Positions 51,393 to 60,792 of a stretch of DNA of 64,000 nucleotides are shown piece after piece. Source of the DNA: DAHVFK01 sp963755395 (GTDB taxonomy: Bacteria > Pseudomonadota > Gammaproteobacteria > Burkholderiales > SG8-39); the NCBI GenBank assembly GCA_963755395.1, contig CAVWJJ010000002.1, forward strand, positions 1,116,001 to 1,180,000, written 5' to 3'. The notes beneath the pieces are model-generated. The model was not told where the DNA came from. It made no database searches and worked only from the letters and a program-made list of their open reading frames with translations. Every line of letters begins with the position of its first letter. Positions within the stretch are counted from its first letter, which is position 1. A program made the translations under genes and the position numbers.

Positions 51393-52721
51393 TTACTTGA
51401 TCCAGCCGATCGCGGTCGGAAGCCAGAGAGAAATCTGCGGGAAGGCCATCAGCAGCGCGAGGCCGACAAGCTGCACGGCGATGAACGGGATCACGCCGCG
51501 GTAGATGTCGCCGGTCGTGACTTCGGGCGGCGCCACGCCCTTGATGAAGAACAGCGCCCAGCCGAACGGCGGCGTGAGAAAGGAGGTCTGCAGGTTGGCG
51601 CAGATCACCGTCGCCAGCCAGACCATATCGGTGTGCTGGTGCACGAAGAACGGCAGGAACAGCGGCAGGACGATGTAGCAGATCTCGATCCATTCCATGA
51701 AGAAGCCGAGCAGAAACAGCACGCCCATGAGGAAAATGATGGTGCCCCAGAATCCGCCCGGGATCGAGCCGAGCAGGTGGTCGATCAGGTCGTCGCCGTT
51801 CAGCCCGCGGAAAGTCACGCTGAAAGTGCGCGAGCCGAACAGGATCAGCATGATCATGGCGTTGACATTGAGCGTGCTGCGCATGGTCCCGCGCAGAACC
51901 TGCAGATTGAAGCGGCCCGAGAAGATCACGATCAGCAGCGCGCCGAGCGCGCCCATCGACGCGGCTTCGGTCGGTGCGGCGATGCCGCCCATGATCGAGC
52001 CGAGCACCGCAACGATCAGCAGGATCGGCGGTGCGACCCCCTTGATCGCGCGCAGCGTCAAATCGCGCCGCGAAACGCCAGCGCGCTCCTCGAACGGGAT
52101 CGGCGGCGCGAGGTCCGGCCGAATCCGGGCCAGCACCAGGATGTAAAGGATGTACAGTCCGCCGAGCATGATTCCGGGGATGAGGGCGGCGGCAAACAGG
52201 GTGCCGATCGACTCGCCGACCAGGTCGGCGAGCAGGATCAGGATCAGGCTCGGCGGGATAATCTGGCCGAGGGTGCCCGAGGCGCAGATCGTGCCGCAGG
52301 CGAGTCCCTTGTGGTAGCCGCGCTTGAGCAGCGTCGGCAGCGACAGCAGGCTCACCGTCACCACCGTGGCGCCGACGATCCCGGTCGCGGCGCCCATCAG
52401 GATGCCGATGACGATGATTCCGACCGACATGCCGCCGGGGATTCTGCCCGCCATCAGTCCCATGACGTCGAGCATCTCCTCGGCTATGCGCGATTTCTCC
52501 AGCAGCACGCCCATGAACACGAACAGCGGCACCGCGAGCAGGGTGTAGTTGGTGGCCACGCCGTAGATCTGCAGAGGAACGAGGCTGAAGAGGTTGTGCC
52601 CGAAGCCGAGCAGCCCGAACAGGATACCGGCGGCCGCGATCGCGAAGCCGACCGGGACCCCGGCCAGCAGCAGCACGACGAAACCCAGCACCTCGAGCCC
52701 GGCGAGGGTCTCGTTATTCAT
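51393..52721 (-). CDS. TRAP transporter large permease (DctM family)
   Basis: This 442-residue integral membrane protein has about 12 helices and DctM motifs VPLFVFMGVLLEKSRIAEEML, GTICASGTLGQIIPPSLILILLAD and TEAASMGALGALLIV. It is the ion-coupled subunit of a tripartite TRAP importer. It overlaps the DctQ gene and follows it in the operon. The FcbT/mannitol-chloroaromatic type is suggested by its sister proteins. Confidence 0.93.
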   Translation of the reverse strand: MNNETLAGLEVLGFVVLLLAGVPVGFAIAAAGILFGLLGFGHNLFSLVPLQIYGVATNYTLLAVPLFVFMGVLLEKSRIAEEMLDVMGLMAGRIPGGMSVGIIVIGILMGAATGIVGATVVTVSLLSLPTLLKRGYHKGLACGTICASGTLGQIIPPSLILILLADLVGESIGTLFAAALIPGIMLGGLYILYILVLARIRPDLAPPIPFEERAGVSRRDLTLRAIKGVAPPILLIVAVLGSIMGGIAAPTEAASMGALGALLIVIFSGRFNLQVLRGTMRSTLNVNAMIMLILFGSRTFSVTFRGLNGDDLIDHLLGSIPGGFWGTIIFLMGVLFLLGFFMEWIEICYIVLPLFLPFFVHQHTDMVWLATVICANLQTSFLTPPFGWALFFIKGVAPPEVTTGDIYRGVIPFIAVQLVGLALLMAFPQISLWLPTAIGWIK

Positions 52722-53244
52722 CGCGCTGCGCGCCCGAATGTCCCATCAGGGCGGCCGCCTTCGCCAGCGCAAGCGCGCAGCTCTGGATGCCGAGCAGCAG
52801 CAGTCCGAGCGGCACGAACGCCTTCAGCAGCCAGACGTAGGGCAGCCCGCCCGGACTCTGCGATACCTCATGGTCGGCCAAACTCTGGCCGACGAACTGG
52901 AGCGAAAGATAGGAGAGGTAGAACGAGATCGGCGCCATCACCAGCAGCGCCACCACGAGGTCGAACCACAGCTTGGCCCGCTCGCCGTAGTACTGATAGA
53001 GCACGTCGACCCGGACGTGCTCGCCCTCCTTGAGGGTGAATGACACACCGAGCAGCGAGATGATGGCAAGCCCCCACCACTCCATTTCCTGCGCCGCGAT
53101 GCTGCTCTTGTCGAAGCCGTAGCGCATCAGCACTTCGCCCGCGATCAGCAGCACGAGGCCGATGACCAGCCACGACGCCACGCGTCCGATGACGTCTATG
53201 AGCGCGCTCAGCGCGCGCGAGACCCTCAGCAGCAAAGCTCGCAT
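52714..53244 (-). CDS. TRAP transporter small permease (DctQ family)
   Basis: This 176-residue protein has four predicted helices (WLVIGLVLLIAGEVLMRYGF; WGLAIISLLGVSFTLKEGEHVRVDVLY; LVVALLVMAPISFYL; VPLGLLLLGIQSC). KEGEHVRVDVLYQYYGERAKLWFD is the family landmark. It couples the binding protein to DctM. Confidence 0.9.
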   Translation of the reverse strand: MRALLLRVSRALSALIDVIGRVASWLVIGLVLLIAGEVLMRYGFDKSSIAAQEMEWWGLAIISLLGVSFTLKEGEHVRVDVLYQYYGERAKLWFDLVVALLVMAPISFYLSYLSLQFVGQSLADHEVSQSPGGLPYVWLLKAFVPLGLLLLGIQSCALALAKAAALMGHSGAQRDE

Positions 53245-53293
53245 CCTCGTTCCCGATCGGCGGCGCCGCGACGGCGGCGCCGCACCTGGTACC

Positions 53294-54400
53294 TCAGACC
53301 GGCTGGACGTGAGTCAGGAACTCGGTTTCGCCGATGGCGGACCAGCGGTCGTGTACCTTCTTGTAGTTGAAATAGGACTCGTGAACCTTCTTCACCAGCG
53401 GATCCTTGGCGGTATAGGTGGCCAACAGGTCGAAGGTCGCGGTCTTGAGGCCCTTGATGATGCTCGCCGGCAGGGGCGCGGTCTTCACGCCGAACTTGTG
53501 GCGCAGTTCTTCCAGCGCCGCCATGTTCTGCGATTCGAGGTACATGATGCCCTCGATGCTGGTTGCCGCGGCGGCCTGCGCGATCATCGCCTGCAGGTCA
53601 TCGGGCAGCGAATCCCAGGCCTTCTGGTTCACGGTGATCTCGGCGGTGGTCGAAGGCTCGTGCCAGCCGGTGGTGTAGTAGTGCTTGGCGGCATTCTGCA
53701 GTCCCAGGCGCTTGTCGAGGAAGGGGCCGACCCATTCCGCGGCATCGATCACCCCGCGCTCGAGCGCGGGGAAGATCTCGCCGCCCGGCAGCGAGCTGAC
53801 CGCGACCCCGAGCTCGGCGTAGATCTTTGCCGCGATGCCGACTTCGCGCATCTTCAGCCCCTTGAGGTCGGCCAGGCTGTGGATCGGCTTGCGGAACCAG
53901 CCGGTCATCTGAACGCCCGAGGTGTTGGCGGGGAACGGGACCAGGTTGAAGGGCTTGTACACCTCGCGCCACAGCTCCATCCCGCCTCCGTAGTAGAGCC
54001 ACGAATAGTGGCCGAGATACTCCATGCCGAAAGGGACGGTGGTGAAGTACTGCGCGGCAAATGTCTTGCCTGACCAGTAGTACGCCGCCGCGTGGTTCAT
54101 TTCCACGTTTCCGGCCGAGCAGGCGTCGAAGCCGCCGAACGCGGGCAGCAGCTCGCCGGCGGCGAACACCTTGATGTTCAGCCGGCCACCGGACATATGC
54201 TTGCATTTCTCGGCGAAGGATTCCGCGCTGCCGGGCCCGCTTTGATAAAGGGGCAGACCGGCGGGCCAGGCGGTGGTCATGCGCCAGTTGTACGTCTTGG
54301 CCGATTGCGCGCGGGCGATCATCGGTGCGGCCAGCGCGCCGGCCGCGCCCGCGACGATTCCCTGCTTGAGAAAATCCCTCCTTTTTCCGCTCGGTCCCAT
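53294..54400 (-). CDS. TRAP transporter substrate-binding protein (DctP family)
   Basis: This 368-residue periplasmic protein has a twin-arginine-like signal (KRRDFLKQGIVAGAAGALAAPMIARA). The mature part starts YNWRMTTAWPAGLPLYQSGPG and has SVSSLPGGEIFPALERGVIDAAEWVGP, typical of DctP-type binders of the mannitol/chloroaromatic branch. AGAGGAGC precedes the ATG at 54400. The ligand is probably an organic anion. Confidence 0.91.
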   Translation of the reverse strand: MGPSGKRRDFLKQGIVAGAAGALAAPMIARAQSAKTYNWRMTTAWPAGLPLYQSGPGSAESFAEKCKHMSGGRLNIKVFAAGELLPAFGGFDACSAGNVEMNHAAAYYWSGKTFAAQYFTTVPFGMEYLGHYSWLYYGGGMELWREVYKPFNLVPFPANTSGVQMTGWFRKPIHSLADLKGLKMREVGIAAKIYAELGVAVSSLPGGEIFPALERGVIDAAEWVGPFLDKRLGLQNAAKHYYTTGWHEPSTTAEITVNQKAWDSLPDDLQAMIAQAAAATSIEGIMYLESQNMAALEELRHKFGVKTAPLPASIIKGLKTATFDLLATYTAKDPLVKKVHESYFNYKKVHDRWSAIGETEFLTHVQPV

Positions 54401-54640
54401 GGTGTGCTCCTCTTGGCTGTTTGAAGGTCGTTGGTGCTGCGACGTGGTGCGACGACGGAGGGGCCCGCAAGCCGCGTGCCAAGCGCGCATCAACTGATCG
54501 TGAGCGCGAGCGCTCCTCCTAGAGCGGACGGTAGACCAGCTCGGCTCGGCGAGCCTGACGCAAAGCTTGCGCCGGGCCGGCACCAAGACGGGCCGCGGCC
54601 AACCTCTCACGCCCGTTCGTGGTGCGCGCTGCGCCCGGAA

Positions 54641-57177
54641 TCAGAGCTTCTTCAGACGGTAGAGCAGCTCGAGCGCCTCGCGCGGGCTGAGCTCGTCCGG
54701 GTTGACCTGCGCCAGCGCGTCGCGCAGCGGATCGCTCTCGGGCTCCGGTTCGGCCGGCTGCCCGTCTTTGGCGAGGAAAAGGTCGCCCTGACTGTCGCGC
54801 GCGAGGCTCTGCTCCTCGAGCGTTTGCAGGATGCGGCGCGCGCGCTGGATCACCGCCTTGGGCACGCCGGCGAGCGCCGCCACCTGCAGGCCGTAGCTTT
54901 GGCTCGCGGGGCCTTCCTCGAGCGCGTGCAGGAACACGATCGTGTCCTTGTGCTCGACCGCGTCGAGGTGCACGTTGGCGACCTCGCGGTAGTCGAGCGC
55001 GAGGCGCGTGAGCTCGAAGTAATGGGTCGCGAACAGGGTCAGCGCGCGGCTTTTCTCGACCAGATGGCGCGCGATCGCCCAGGCCAGCGCCAGGCCGTCG
55101 AAGGTCGAGGTGCCGCGCCCGATCTCGTCCATCAGCACCAGGCTCCTTTCGGTCGCGTTGTGCAGGATATTGGCGCTCTCGGTCATCTCGACCATGAAGG
55201 TCGAGCGCCCGCCGGCAAGGTCGTCCGCGGCGCCGATGCGGGTGAAGATCTGGTCGATCGGGCCCGATGCGCGCCGCCTTGCGCCGGGACGAAGGACCCG
55301 ACGTGGGCGAGCAGCGCGATCAGCGCCACCTGCCGCATGTAGGTCGACTTGCCGCCCATGTTCGGCCCGGTGATCAGCAGCAGCCTGCGCGCGGGCGATA
55401 AGGCGCGCGTCGTTGGCGATGAAGCGCTCGAGCTGGGCTTCGACCACCGGGTGGCGGCCGGCCTCGATCTCGAGCAGCGTCTCGTCGACGAAGCGCGGGC
55501 GGCAGTAACCGCGCGTGGCCGCCACGATCGGCGAAGCAGGCCAGCACGTCGATTGCGCCAGTGCGCGCGCGACGCGCTGCAGCGCCGGCACATGCGGCGG
55601 CGAGCTTGTCGAGCAGCGGCGTCGTAGAGCGTCTTCTCCCGCGCCAGCGCGCGCTCCTGCGCCGACAGCGCCTTGTCCTCGAAGGCCTTCAGCTCGGGCG
55701 TGATGTAGCGCTCGGCGTTCTTCAGCGTCTGGCGGCGGCGGTAGTCGTCCGGAATCTTCTCGGCGTGCGCGTTGGTGACCTCGATGTAGAAGCCGTGCAC
55801 GCGGTTGTAGTCGACCTTCAGGTTCGGGATGCCGGTGCGCGCGCGCTCGCGCGCCTCGAGCTCGATCAGGAATTCGCCGGCGTTGGTCTGCAAGCGGCGC
55901 AGCTCGTCGAGCTCGGCGTCGTAGCCGTCGGCGATCACGCCGCCGTCGCGCAGCAGCGTCGCCGGCTCGGGCTGCACCGCCGCGGCGAGCAGGTCGAGGC
56001 AGTCCTGCGGCGTCGCCAGGTCCGCGGCCAGCGCGGCGAGCCGCGGCGCGCTCTGCGGCAACGCGGCGCGCAGCGCCTCCAGGCGCGCCAGGCTGTCGCG
56101 CAGGCCCGAGAGGTCGCGCGGGCGCGCGCTCTTCAGCGCCACGCGCGCGGTGATGCGCTCGACGTCGGCGAAGCGGCGCAGCGCGGCGTGCGCCTCCGCC
56201 GCCCGCGCGTCGAGCGCCTCGACCGCCTCGAGCCGCTGCGTAAGCGCGCCGCGGTCGCGCAACGGGTGATGCAGCCAGTGGCGCAGCAAGCGGCTGCCCA
56301 TGCCGGTGGCGCACTCGTCGAGCAGCGAGAACAGGGTCGGCGCCGGCTCGCCGCGCAGCGTCTCGGTCAGCTCCAGATTGCGCCGCGTCGCCCCATCCAT
56401 GCGCAGAGTCTCGCCGCTGCGCTCGGCGCGAACGCCGGTGACGTGCGCCAGCGCCTGGCCTTGCGTCTTTTTCGCGTAATCGAGCAGCGCGCCGCAGGCC
56501 GCCAGCGCGAGCGTCAGGTCCTCGCAGCCGTAGCCGGCGAGCGAAGCGGCGCCGAGCTGCTCGAGCAGCCGCCTGCGGCCGGATTCGAGGTCGAAGCTCC
56601 AGGCTTGCAGCCGCGTCACGACGCAGCCCGGCAGCTCGACGCCATCCGCGGCGAGCACCTCGGCCGGCGCGATGCGGCGCAGCTCGCCCGCGAGCTGCTG
56701 CGGCGCGACTTCCGCCAGGCGCAGCTCGCCGTTCGCAAGCGTGAGCCAGGCCAGGCCCACGGTCGCCTTGTCGGCGGCGAGCGCGAGCAGCACGTTGTCA
56801 GATTTCTCGTCCAGCAGCGCCGAGTCGGTCAGCGTGCCGGGCGTGACGATGCGCGTCACCTCGCGCTCCACCGGCCCCTTGGCGCTCGCGACGTCGCCGA
56901 CCTGCTCGCAGATCGCGACCGACTCGCCGAGCTTCACCAGCTTGGCGAGGTACTGCTCGGCGGAATGCCACGGCACGCCCGCCATCCTGATCGGCTGTCC
57001 GGCCGAGGCCCCGCGCGTGGTGAGCGTGATGTCGAGCAGCCGCGCCGCGCGCTCGGCGTCGTCGTAGAACAGCTCGTAGAAATCGCCCATGCGGTAGAAA
57101 AGGAGGATGTCCGGGTGCTGTGCCTTGATGCGCAGGTACTGCTGCATCATCGGCGTGTGAGCGTCGAGCTGTTGCAT
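54641..57177 (-). CDS. mutS: DNA mismatch repair protein MutS (multiple frameshifts)
   Basis: MutS recognises mismatches and starts repair. The N-terminal part is clean from ATG 57177 (TPMMQQYLRIKAQHPDILLFYRMGDFYELFYDDA), including the mismatch-binding Phe-x-Glu (FYEL), down to about 55625. Between about 55270 and 55630, roughly seven single-base indels (six insertions, one loss) scramble the frame; pieces of ALQRVARALAQ, RGYCRPRFVDETLLEIEAGRHPVVE, LLLITGPNMGGKSTYMRQVAL (Walker A) and PIDQIFTRIGAADDLAGGRS recur in different frames. The C-terminal ATPase is clean again (LVLMDEIGRGTSTFDGLALAW). The net length is two bases over a multiple of three. Confidence 0.93.
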
Positions 57178-57247
57178 TCTGCGGCAAGTGTACCGTCAGA
57201 CGGCAGGCCGCCGCGCGCCCCTAAATGGCATGTTATAGACTCGATTC

Positions 57248-57502
57248 ATGCGCCAGGTTCTTCGCCGCCTGCCTCAGATGCTCGTGATGGCGAGCGTCGT
57301 TACCACGGCGCTCTTCGTGCCGGTCGTTACGGTTCTCGGCGTGCTCGCGATCGGGCTGCTCGGCGTTTCGCTGCGCGCTTTCGTCACCTTCGGCGAGGCG
57401 CTCAACGGTGTTGAAGGCATTGCGGCGTGGTGGGCCATCCTGTTCGTGCCCGCGTTGGCGTACAGCGCGTGCATGATGCCGTGGGGAGGCAAGAACACTT
57501 AG
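57248..57502 (+). CDS. Small membrane protein, unknown function
   Basis: This 84-residue protein has two hydrophobic segments: MLVMASVVTTALFVPVVTVL merging into GVLAIGLLGVSLRAF, and WWAILFVPALAYSACMM. It is divergent from mutS. No family is recognised; the reading frame is plausible because the hydrophobicity pattern and length are regular, but it lacks a strong ribosome site. Confidence 0.55.
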   Translation: MRQVLRRLPQMLVMASVVTTALFVPVVTVLGVLAIGLLGVSLRAFVTFGEALNGVEGIAAWWAILFVPALAYSACMMPWGGKNT

Positions 57503-57716
57503 TGCGCTTCGTCACGCGCGCCTCGCGCCTTGCCATGCAGCGCGAGTCACAGGACGCTACGGACATTCAAGCGGCTCAAGGCATTGTTTGTGCAATGCAA
57601 TATTATGACTTATGAAGAATTGTCCATGAAATGTTAACTATTGGATTGTGTGACGTTATTTCTAACGCATGACTGCTGCCAGCGTTATTCTGTTGCGCAG
57701 CATAACGCTACAGGAG

Positions 57717-58022
57717 ATGAGTGTGAAACGAAGCAATGTCAGCGGGCGGGAAGTCGCCCACCCCTCGCTGCTGGAAGCTGCCGGCAAGCAGACCTTGGCG
57801 GCGCCCTACCTCGATCTTCAGGCCGTGATCGAGCGTGCCCGGCGCCAGCGCAACGAAGAGCTGGGCCGATTGTTCGGACGTTTGCTGGCCTGGTTCGAGG
57901 CCGCCGTCGAGCGTGCGCGCAGAAGCGACGTCGAACGGTATCTATCGCGCGCGACAGACCACGCCGACCTCGAGCATCGCATGCGCGAAATCGAGCAGGG
58001 CGGGAATGCGCTGATGAGCTGA
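57717..58022 (+). CDS. DUF3563-like small protein
   Basis: This protein of about 101 residues has a C-terminal half RLFGRLLAWFEAAVERARRSDVERYLSRATDHADLEHRMREIEQGG that resembles the DUF3563 family seen in Burkholderiales (amphipathic helix, then a YL...D.ADLE.RMRE pattern). ATG at 57717 is one base from an AGGAG site; GTG at 57723 is at a better distance, so the true start may be there. The AT-rich 214-base gap upstream probably holds its promoter. Confidence 0.7.
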   Translation: MSVKRSNVSGREVAHPSLLEAAGKQTLAAPYLDLQAVIERARRQRNEELGRLFGRLLAWFEAAVERARRSDVERYLSRATDHADLEHRMREIEQGGNALMS

Positions 58023-58093
58023 GCCCCATCGCGGCCACTGCGCCGGTGGCGCTGGGAAAAGCGCGGCGGGCCGGCGATCGGGCGCGAAGTGGG

Positions 58094-59620
58094 CTACGCG
58101 ATTTCCGCCAAGGGGCCGGGCACGGAAATGCCGAATCCCTGTGCGTAATCGATGCCCAGATTCCTGAGTACGGCGATCGTCGCCTGGTCCTCCACCAGTT
58201 CGGCAACCGTTTTAATTCCGATTGTCTTTGCGACCCGGCTCACCGACTTGAGCTTCGCCAGTTGCAGCGGATCCCGGTTGATGCGAAGCACGATGGACCC
58301 GTCGATTTTCAGGAAATCCACCTTGATGTCTTTCAGCAATCCGAAGGAGACCTGATCGCGGCCGAAACCGCTCAGCGCGATGCGGCATCCATGCGTCCGG
58401 AGGCGACCGGCCAGGAAACCTATCTGGTCGTGCCGATACGAGGCGTCCGACGCGGAGACTTCGAAGCACAGCGTGCCGGGGTCCAGTTTGTGTTCCTGCA
58501 GCAGCTGACCGACGAACAGCGCGAAATCCGGATCGTCGATCGTGGCCTCGGCGAGATTGATGAACAGCATCATTTGTTCGCGAGGATCGACTGCCGGCGT
58601 CCGGAAGGACGCCCACTTGACCGCCTGCTCGACCACCCAGCGGTCGAGCTTCGGCATCAGGCCGTATTTCTCTACCAGCGGGAAGAACGCGCCAGGGGAC
58701 GACGTGTTTTGGTCCTCGTCCAGCAATCGGATGAGGACCTCATAGTGCGAAGTTCCAGGACGATCGGCGGCGAGGGGCTGGATACGCTGGCATAGGAGCT
58801 TGAAGTCGTTTCTCTCGATCGCGGCCATCATCTGCTGCGCCGCTTGCCTGGACCCCGCCACTTCTTCCGAGTAGGCGTCGACGTACAGGTCCTGCTCTTC
58901 GCCTTTCGCGTCTGGCGCTGCAGCGGCCGGAGCGGCCACGGAGCCCTGGCCGGCCAGGTCGCTACGCTCCGTGACATCGCTGTAGAGGACGAAGAAACCG
59001 GCCAGCGCGCCGCTCCTGACGCTATACGGAACATATTGCTCGTGCAGCCGGTATACGGTCCCGTTGCGCACGGCGCGCGTCTTCTCCTGCGTTACTACTC
59101 TTCCGGCCAGCACTGACTGGATGACGCCCTCGAGGTCGCCGAAGATCCTGCTGCCCAGGACGTTCTTCATGCTCTTGCCGTTGATCTGGTTCTCGTTCAG
59201 GCCGACCCACTCGCGGAATGCCTGGTTGTGGTACTGGACCCGGCTCTCCACGTCAATGCATGCCAGCATCACTGGCAGAAGTTCGTCCACGTACTTCAGC
59301 CGGGGCGCCGCTTTTGCCAGCGTCGCTTCCATCCGCTCGCGCAGGCGCAAGTCCTGCTTGTGCTTTTCCTGCAGCGCGGACAGCTTCGCCTTGTTGCGCA
59401 GATTCGACCATTCCGCCCGGGTCGCACGGCTGGTAAGCGCCAGAATTGACGCGGTCAGCACGCCCGTCAGGAACAGCATCCATTGCAGGTTCAGTTGAGT
59501 CAGCAGGATCGTCGCCACCAGCAAGATCAGCATGACGACAACCGCCGCCGCGACGAGGTAAGGCTTGACCGCCCCAAACAAGCGTCGAGCGCGCATTGAC
59601 CGCCCCCCAGTGAGCTTCAA
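58094..59620 (-). CDS. PAS-EAL domain membrane protein with degenerate EAL active site
   Basis: This 508-residue protein has two N-terminal membrane helices (VAAAVVVMLILLVATILL; WMLFLTGVLTASILALT), a coiled linker, a PAS domain (ELLPVMLACIDVESRVQYHNQAFREWVGLNENQINGKS) and a C-terminal EAL domain. Of the phosphodiesterase ligands, the first motif is EVL, the Asn is present (FINLA), but the essential DDFGTG is SGFGRD, so both aspartates are lost; LKIDGS (Lys) and AELVED remain. It is therefore probably a cyclic di-GMP sensor or a non-catalytic regulator. ATG at 59596 is an alternative start. Confidence 0.85.
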   Translation of the reverse strand: MKLTGGRSMRARRLFGAVKPYLVAAAVVVMLILLVATILLTQLNLQWMLFLTGVLTASILALTSRATRAEWSNLRNKAKLSALQEKHKQDLRLRERMEATLAKAAPRLKYVDELLPVMLACIDVESRVQYHNQAFREWVGLNENQINGKSMKNVLGSRIFGDLEGVIQSVLAGRVVTQEKTRAVRNGTVYRLHEQYVPYSVRSGALAGFFVLYSDVTERSDLAGQGSVAAPAAAAPDAKGEEQDLYVDAYSEEVAGSRQAAQQMMAAIERNDFKLLCQRIQPLAADRPGTSHYEVLIRLLDEDQNTSSPGAFFPLVEKYGLMPKLDRWVVEQAVKWASFRTPAVDPREQMMLFINLAEATIDDPDFALFVGQLLQEHKLDPGTLCFEVSASDASYRHDQIGFLAGRLRTHGCRIALSGFGRDQVSFGLLKDIKVDFLKIDGSIVLRINRDPLQLAKLKSVSRVAKTIGIKTVAELVEDQATIAVLRNLGIDYAQGFGISVPGPLAEIA

Positions 59621-59746
59621 GAAGCACGATGGTCCGGCTGACGAAGCCTACACCCGTACGCGGCGGAAGGGTCGCAAGCTGGTGTGGCCATCGCGGCTGT
59701 CCCATAATCAACCTCCGCTCTCGAGGGGAGTCGGAATTGAACGGCA

Positions 59747-60187
59747 TGCCGGTAAACGTCGGGCACTACTCCCTGGTGCGAGAGCTGGGTCGGGGCACCA
59801 CGGCAACGGTGTATCTCGCGCACGATGCGTTCGCCAGGCGCGAGGTCGCCGTCAAGGTGTTTACGCACGCCCCCAGAGACCACGACCTGAGGCGCGGCAC
59901 ACACCGTACCAGCTATGGAGTACGTTCCGGGCGGCACCCTGGCGCAGTTCGCCACGGCCGACAAGCTGCTGCCGCCCGAACGCGTGATCGAGTTGGTGTT
60001 CAAGCTCAGCCGCGCGCTTGAGTACGCGCAACAACATGGCGTGAGCCACCGCGACGTCAAGGCGGCCAACGTCCTGCTTACCGAATCGATCGACGTCAAG
60101 CGCTCGGATTTCGGCGTCGCCCGGATCGACAACTCGACTCACACGCACATCACTCACGTCGGGTCGCCGGCGTATCTGTCAGAATAA
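59747..60187 (+). pseudogene. Ser/Thr protein kinase remnant
   Basis: A decayed Hanks-type kinase. The Gly-rich loop (ELGRGTTATVYLAHD) and VAVK lysine are in one frame. After VKVF the sequence lacks the C-helix region and shifts frame near 59880-59915. The other frame gives MEYVPGGTLAQF, HRDVKAANVLL (catalytic loop) and SDFGVARID (DFG), then ends in VGSPAYLSE followed by a stop exactly where the activation segment SPE should continue. About half of the kinase domain and all sensor parts are missing. Unlike the other broken genes here, this needs a deletion, not just single-base errors. Confidence 0.85.
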
Positions 60188-60216
60188 ACGCCGTTATCCG
60201 TTACGCCGCCTGCTCC

Positions 60217-60792
60217 ATGCCGCTCGACGATCCCCGACTGCGCGAATTTCTCACGCCTGCCGATCTGCCCTTCCGCATCCGCAAGATCGGCCACGTGGTG
60301 CTGCGGGTAACCGACCTCGCGCGCTCGGTCCACTTCTACACCCGGGTGCTGGGATTCCAGGTGTCGGACGTCTACCCGGAGGACATGATGGCCGGCGGCA
60401 TGGTATTCATGCGTTTCGGGGCGGACCATCACGGCGTGGCGCTGGTCGGCGGGATGGAGGGGTCGTCGCAGGGGCGCGAGCTGCACCACTTCGCGTTCGA
60501 GGTCGCGACGCTGGACGAGGTGTTCCGCGCGCGCCGCCACCTGCGCGCGCACGGCGTACCGATAACGTTCGAGGGGCGCCGGCGCGCCGGGGTGCAGATC
60601 GCGGTCGAATTCCGCGATCCCGACGGTCACTGGCTCGAGATCTACTGGGGTCTGGACCAGATCGGCGCCGACGGCGCAGTGCGGCCGAAGGCGCAGTGGG
60701 ATTGGGCGCACACGCTGGAGGAGGCGATCGACCGGCCGGCGCCGGGCCAGCACGCAGTGCTCGCCGACCCGTCGCTGCGGAACACGAAATGA
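60217..60792 (+). CDS. VOC-family protein (extradiol dioxygenase/glyoxalase-like)
   Basis: This 191-residue vicinal-oxygen-chelate protein contains KIGHVVLRVTDLARSVHFYTRVLGFQVSD (metal-binding His and partner strand), HHFAFEVATLDEVFRARRHLRAHG (second His) and VEFRDPDGHWLEIYW (Glu). The metal ligands His-His-Glu are in place. It is the first gene of a three-gene operon leading to ligJ, and could be a ring-cleavage or isomerase step; single-VOC proteins of this size are often lyases or glyoxalases. Confidence 0.85.
   Translation: MPLDDPRLREFLTPADLPFRIRKIGHVVLRVTDLARSVHFYTRVLGFQVSDVYPEDMMAGGMVFMRFGADHHGVALVGGMEGSSQGRELHHFAFEVATLDEVFRARRHLRAHGVPITFEGRRRAGVQIAVEFRDPDGHWLEIYWGLDQIGADGAVRPKAQWDWAHTLEEAIDRPAPGQHAVLADPSLRNTK

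Noticed and set aside
54401..54640. A promoter or RNA in the gap between the TRAP operon and mutS
   Set aside because: The 240 bases are GC-rich with no clear promoter pair, hairpin-T tract or ORF worth reporting.
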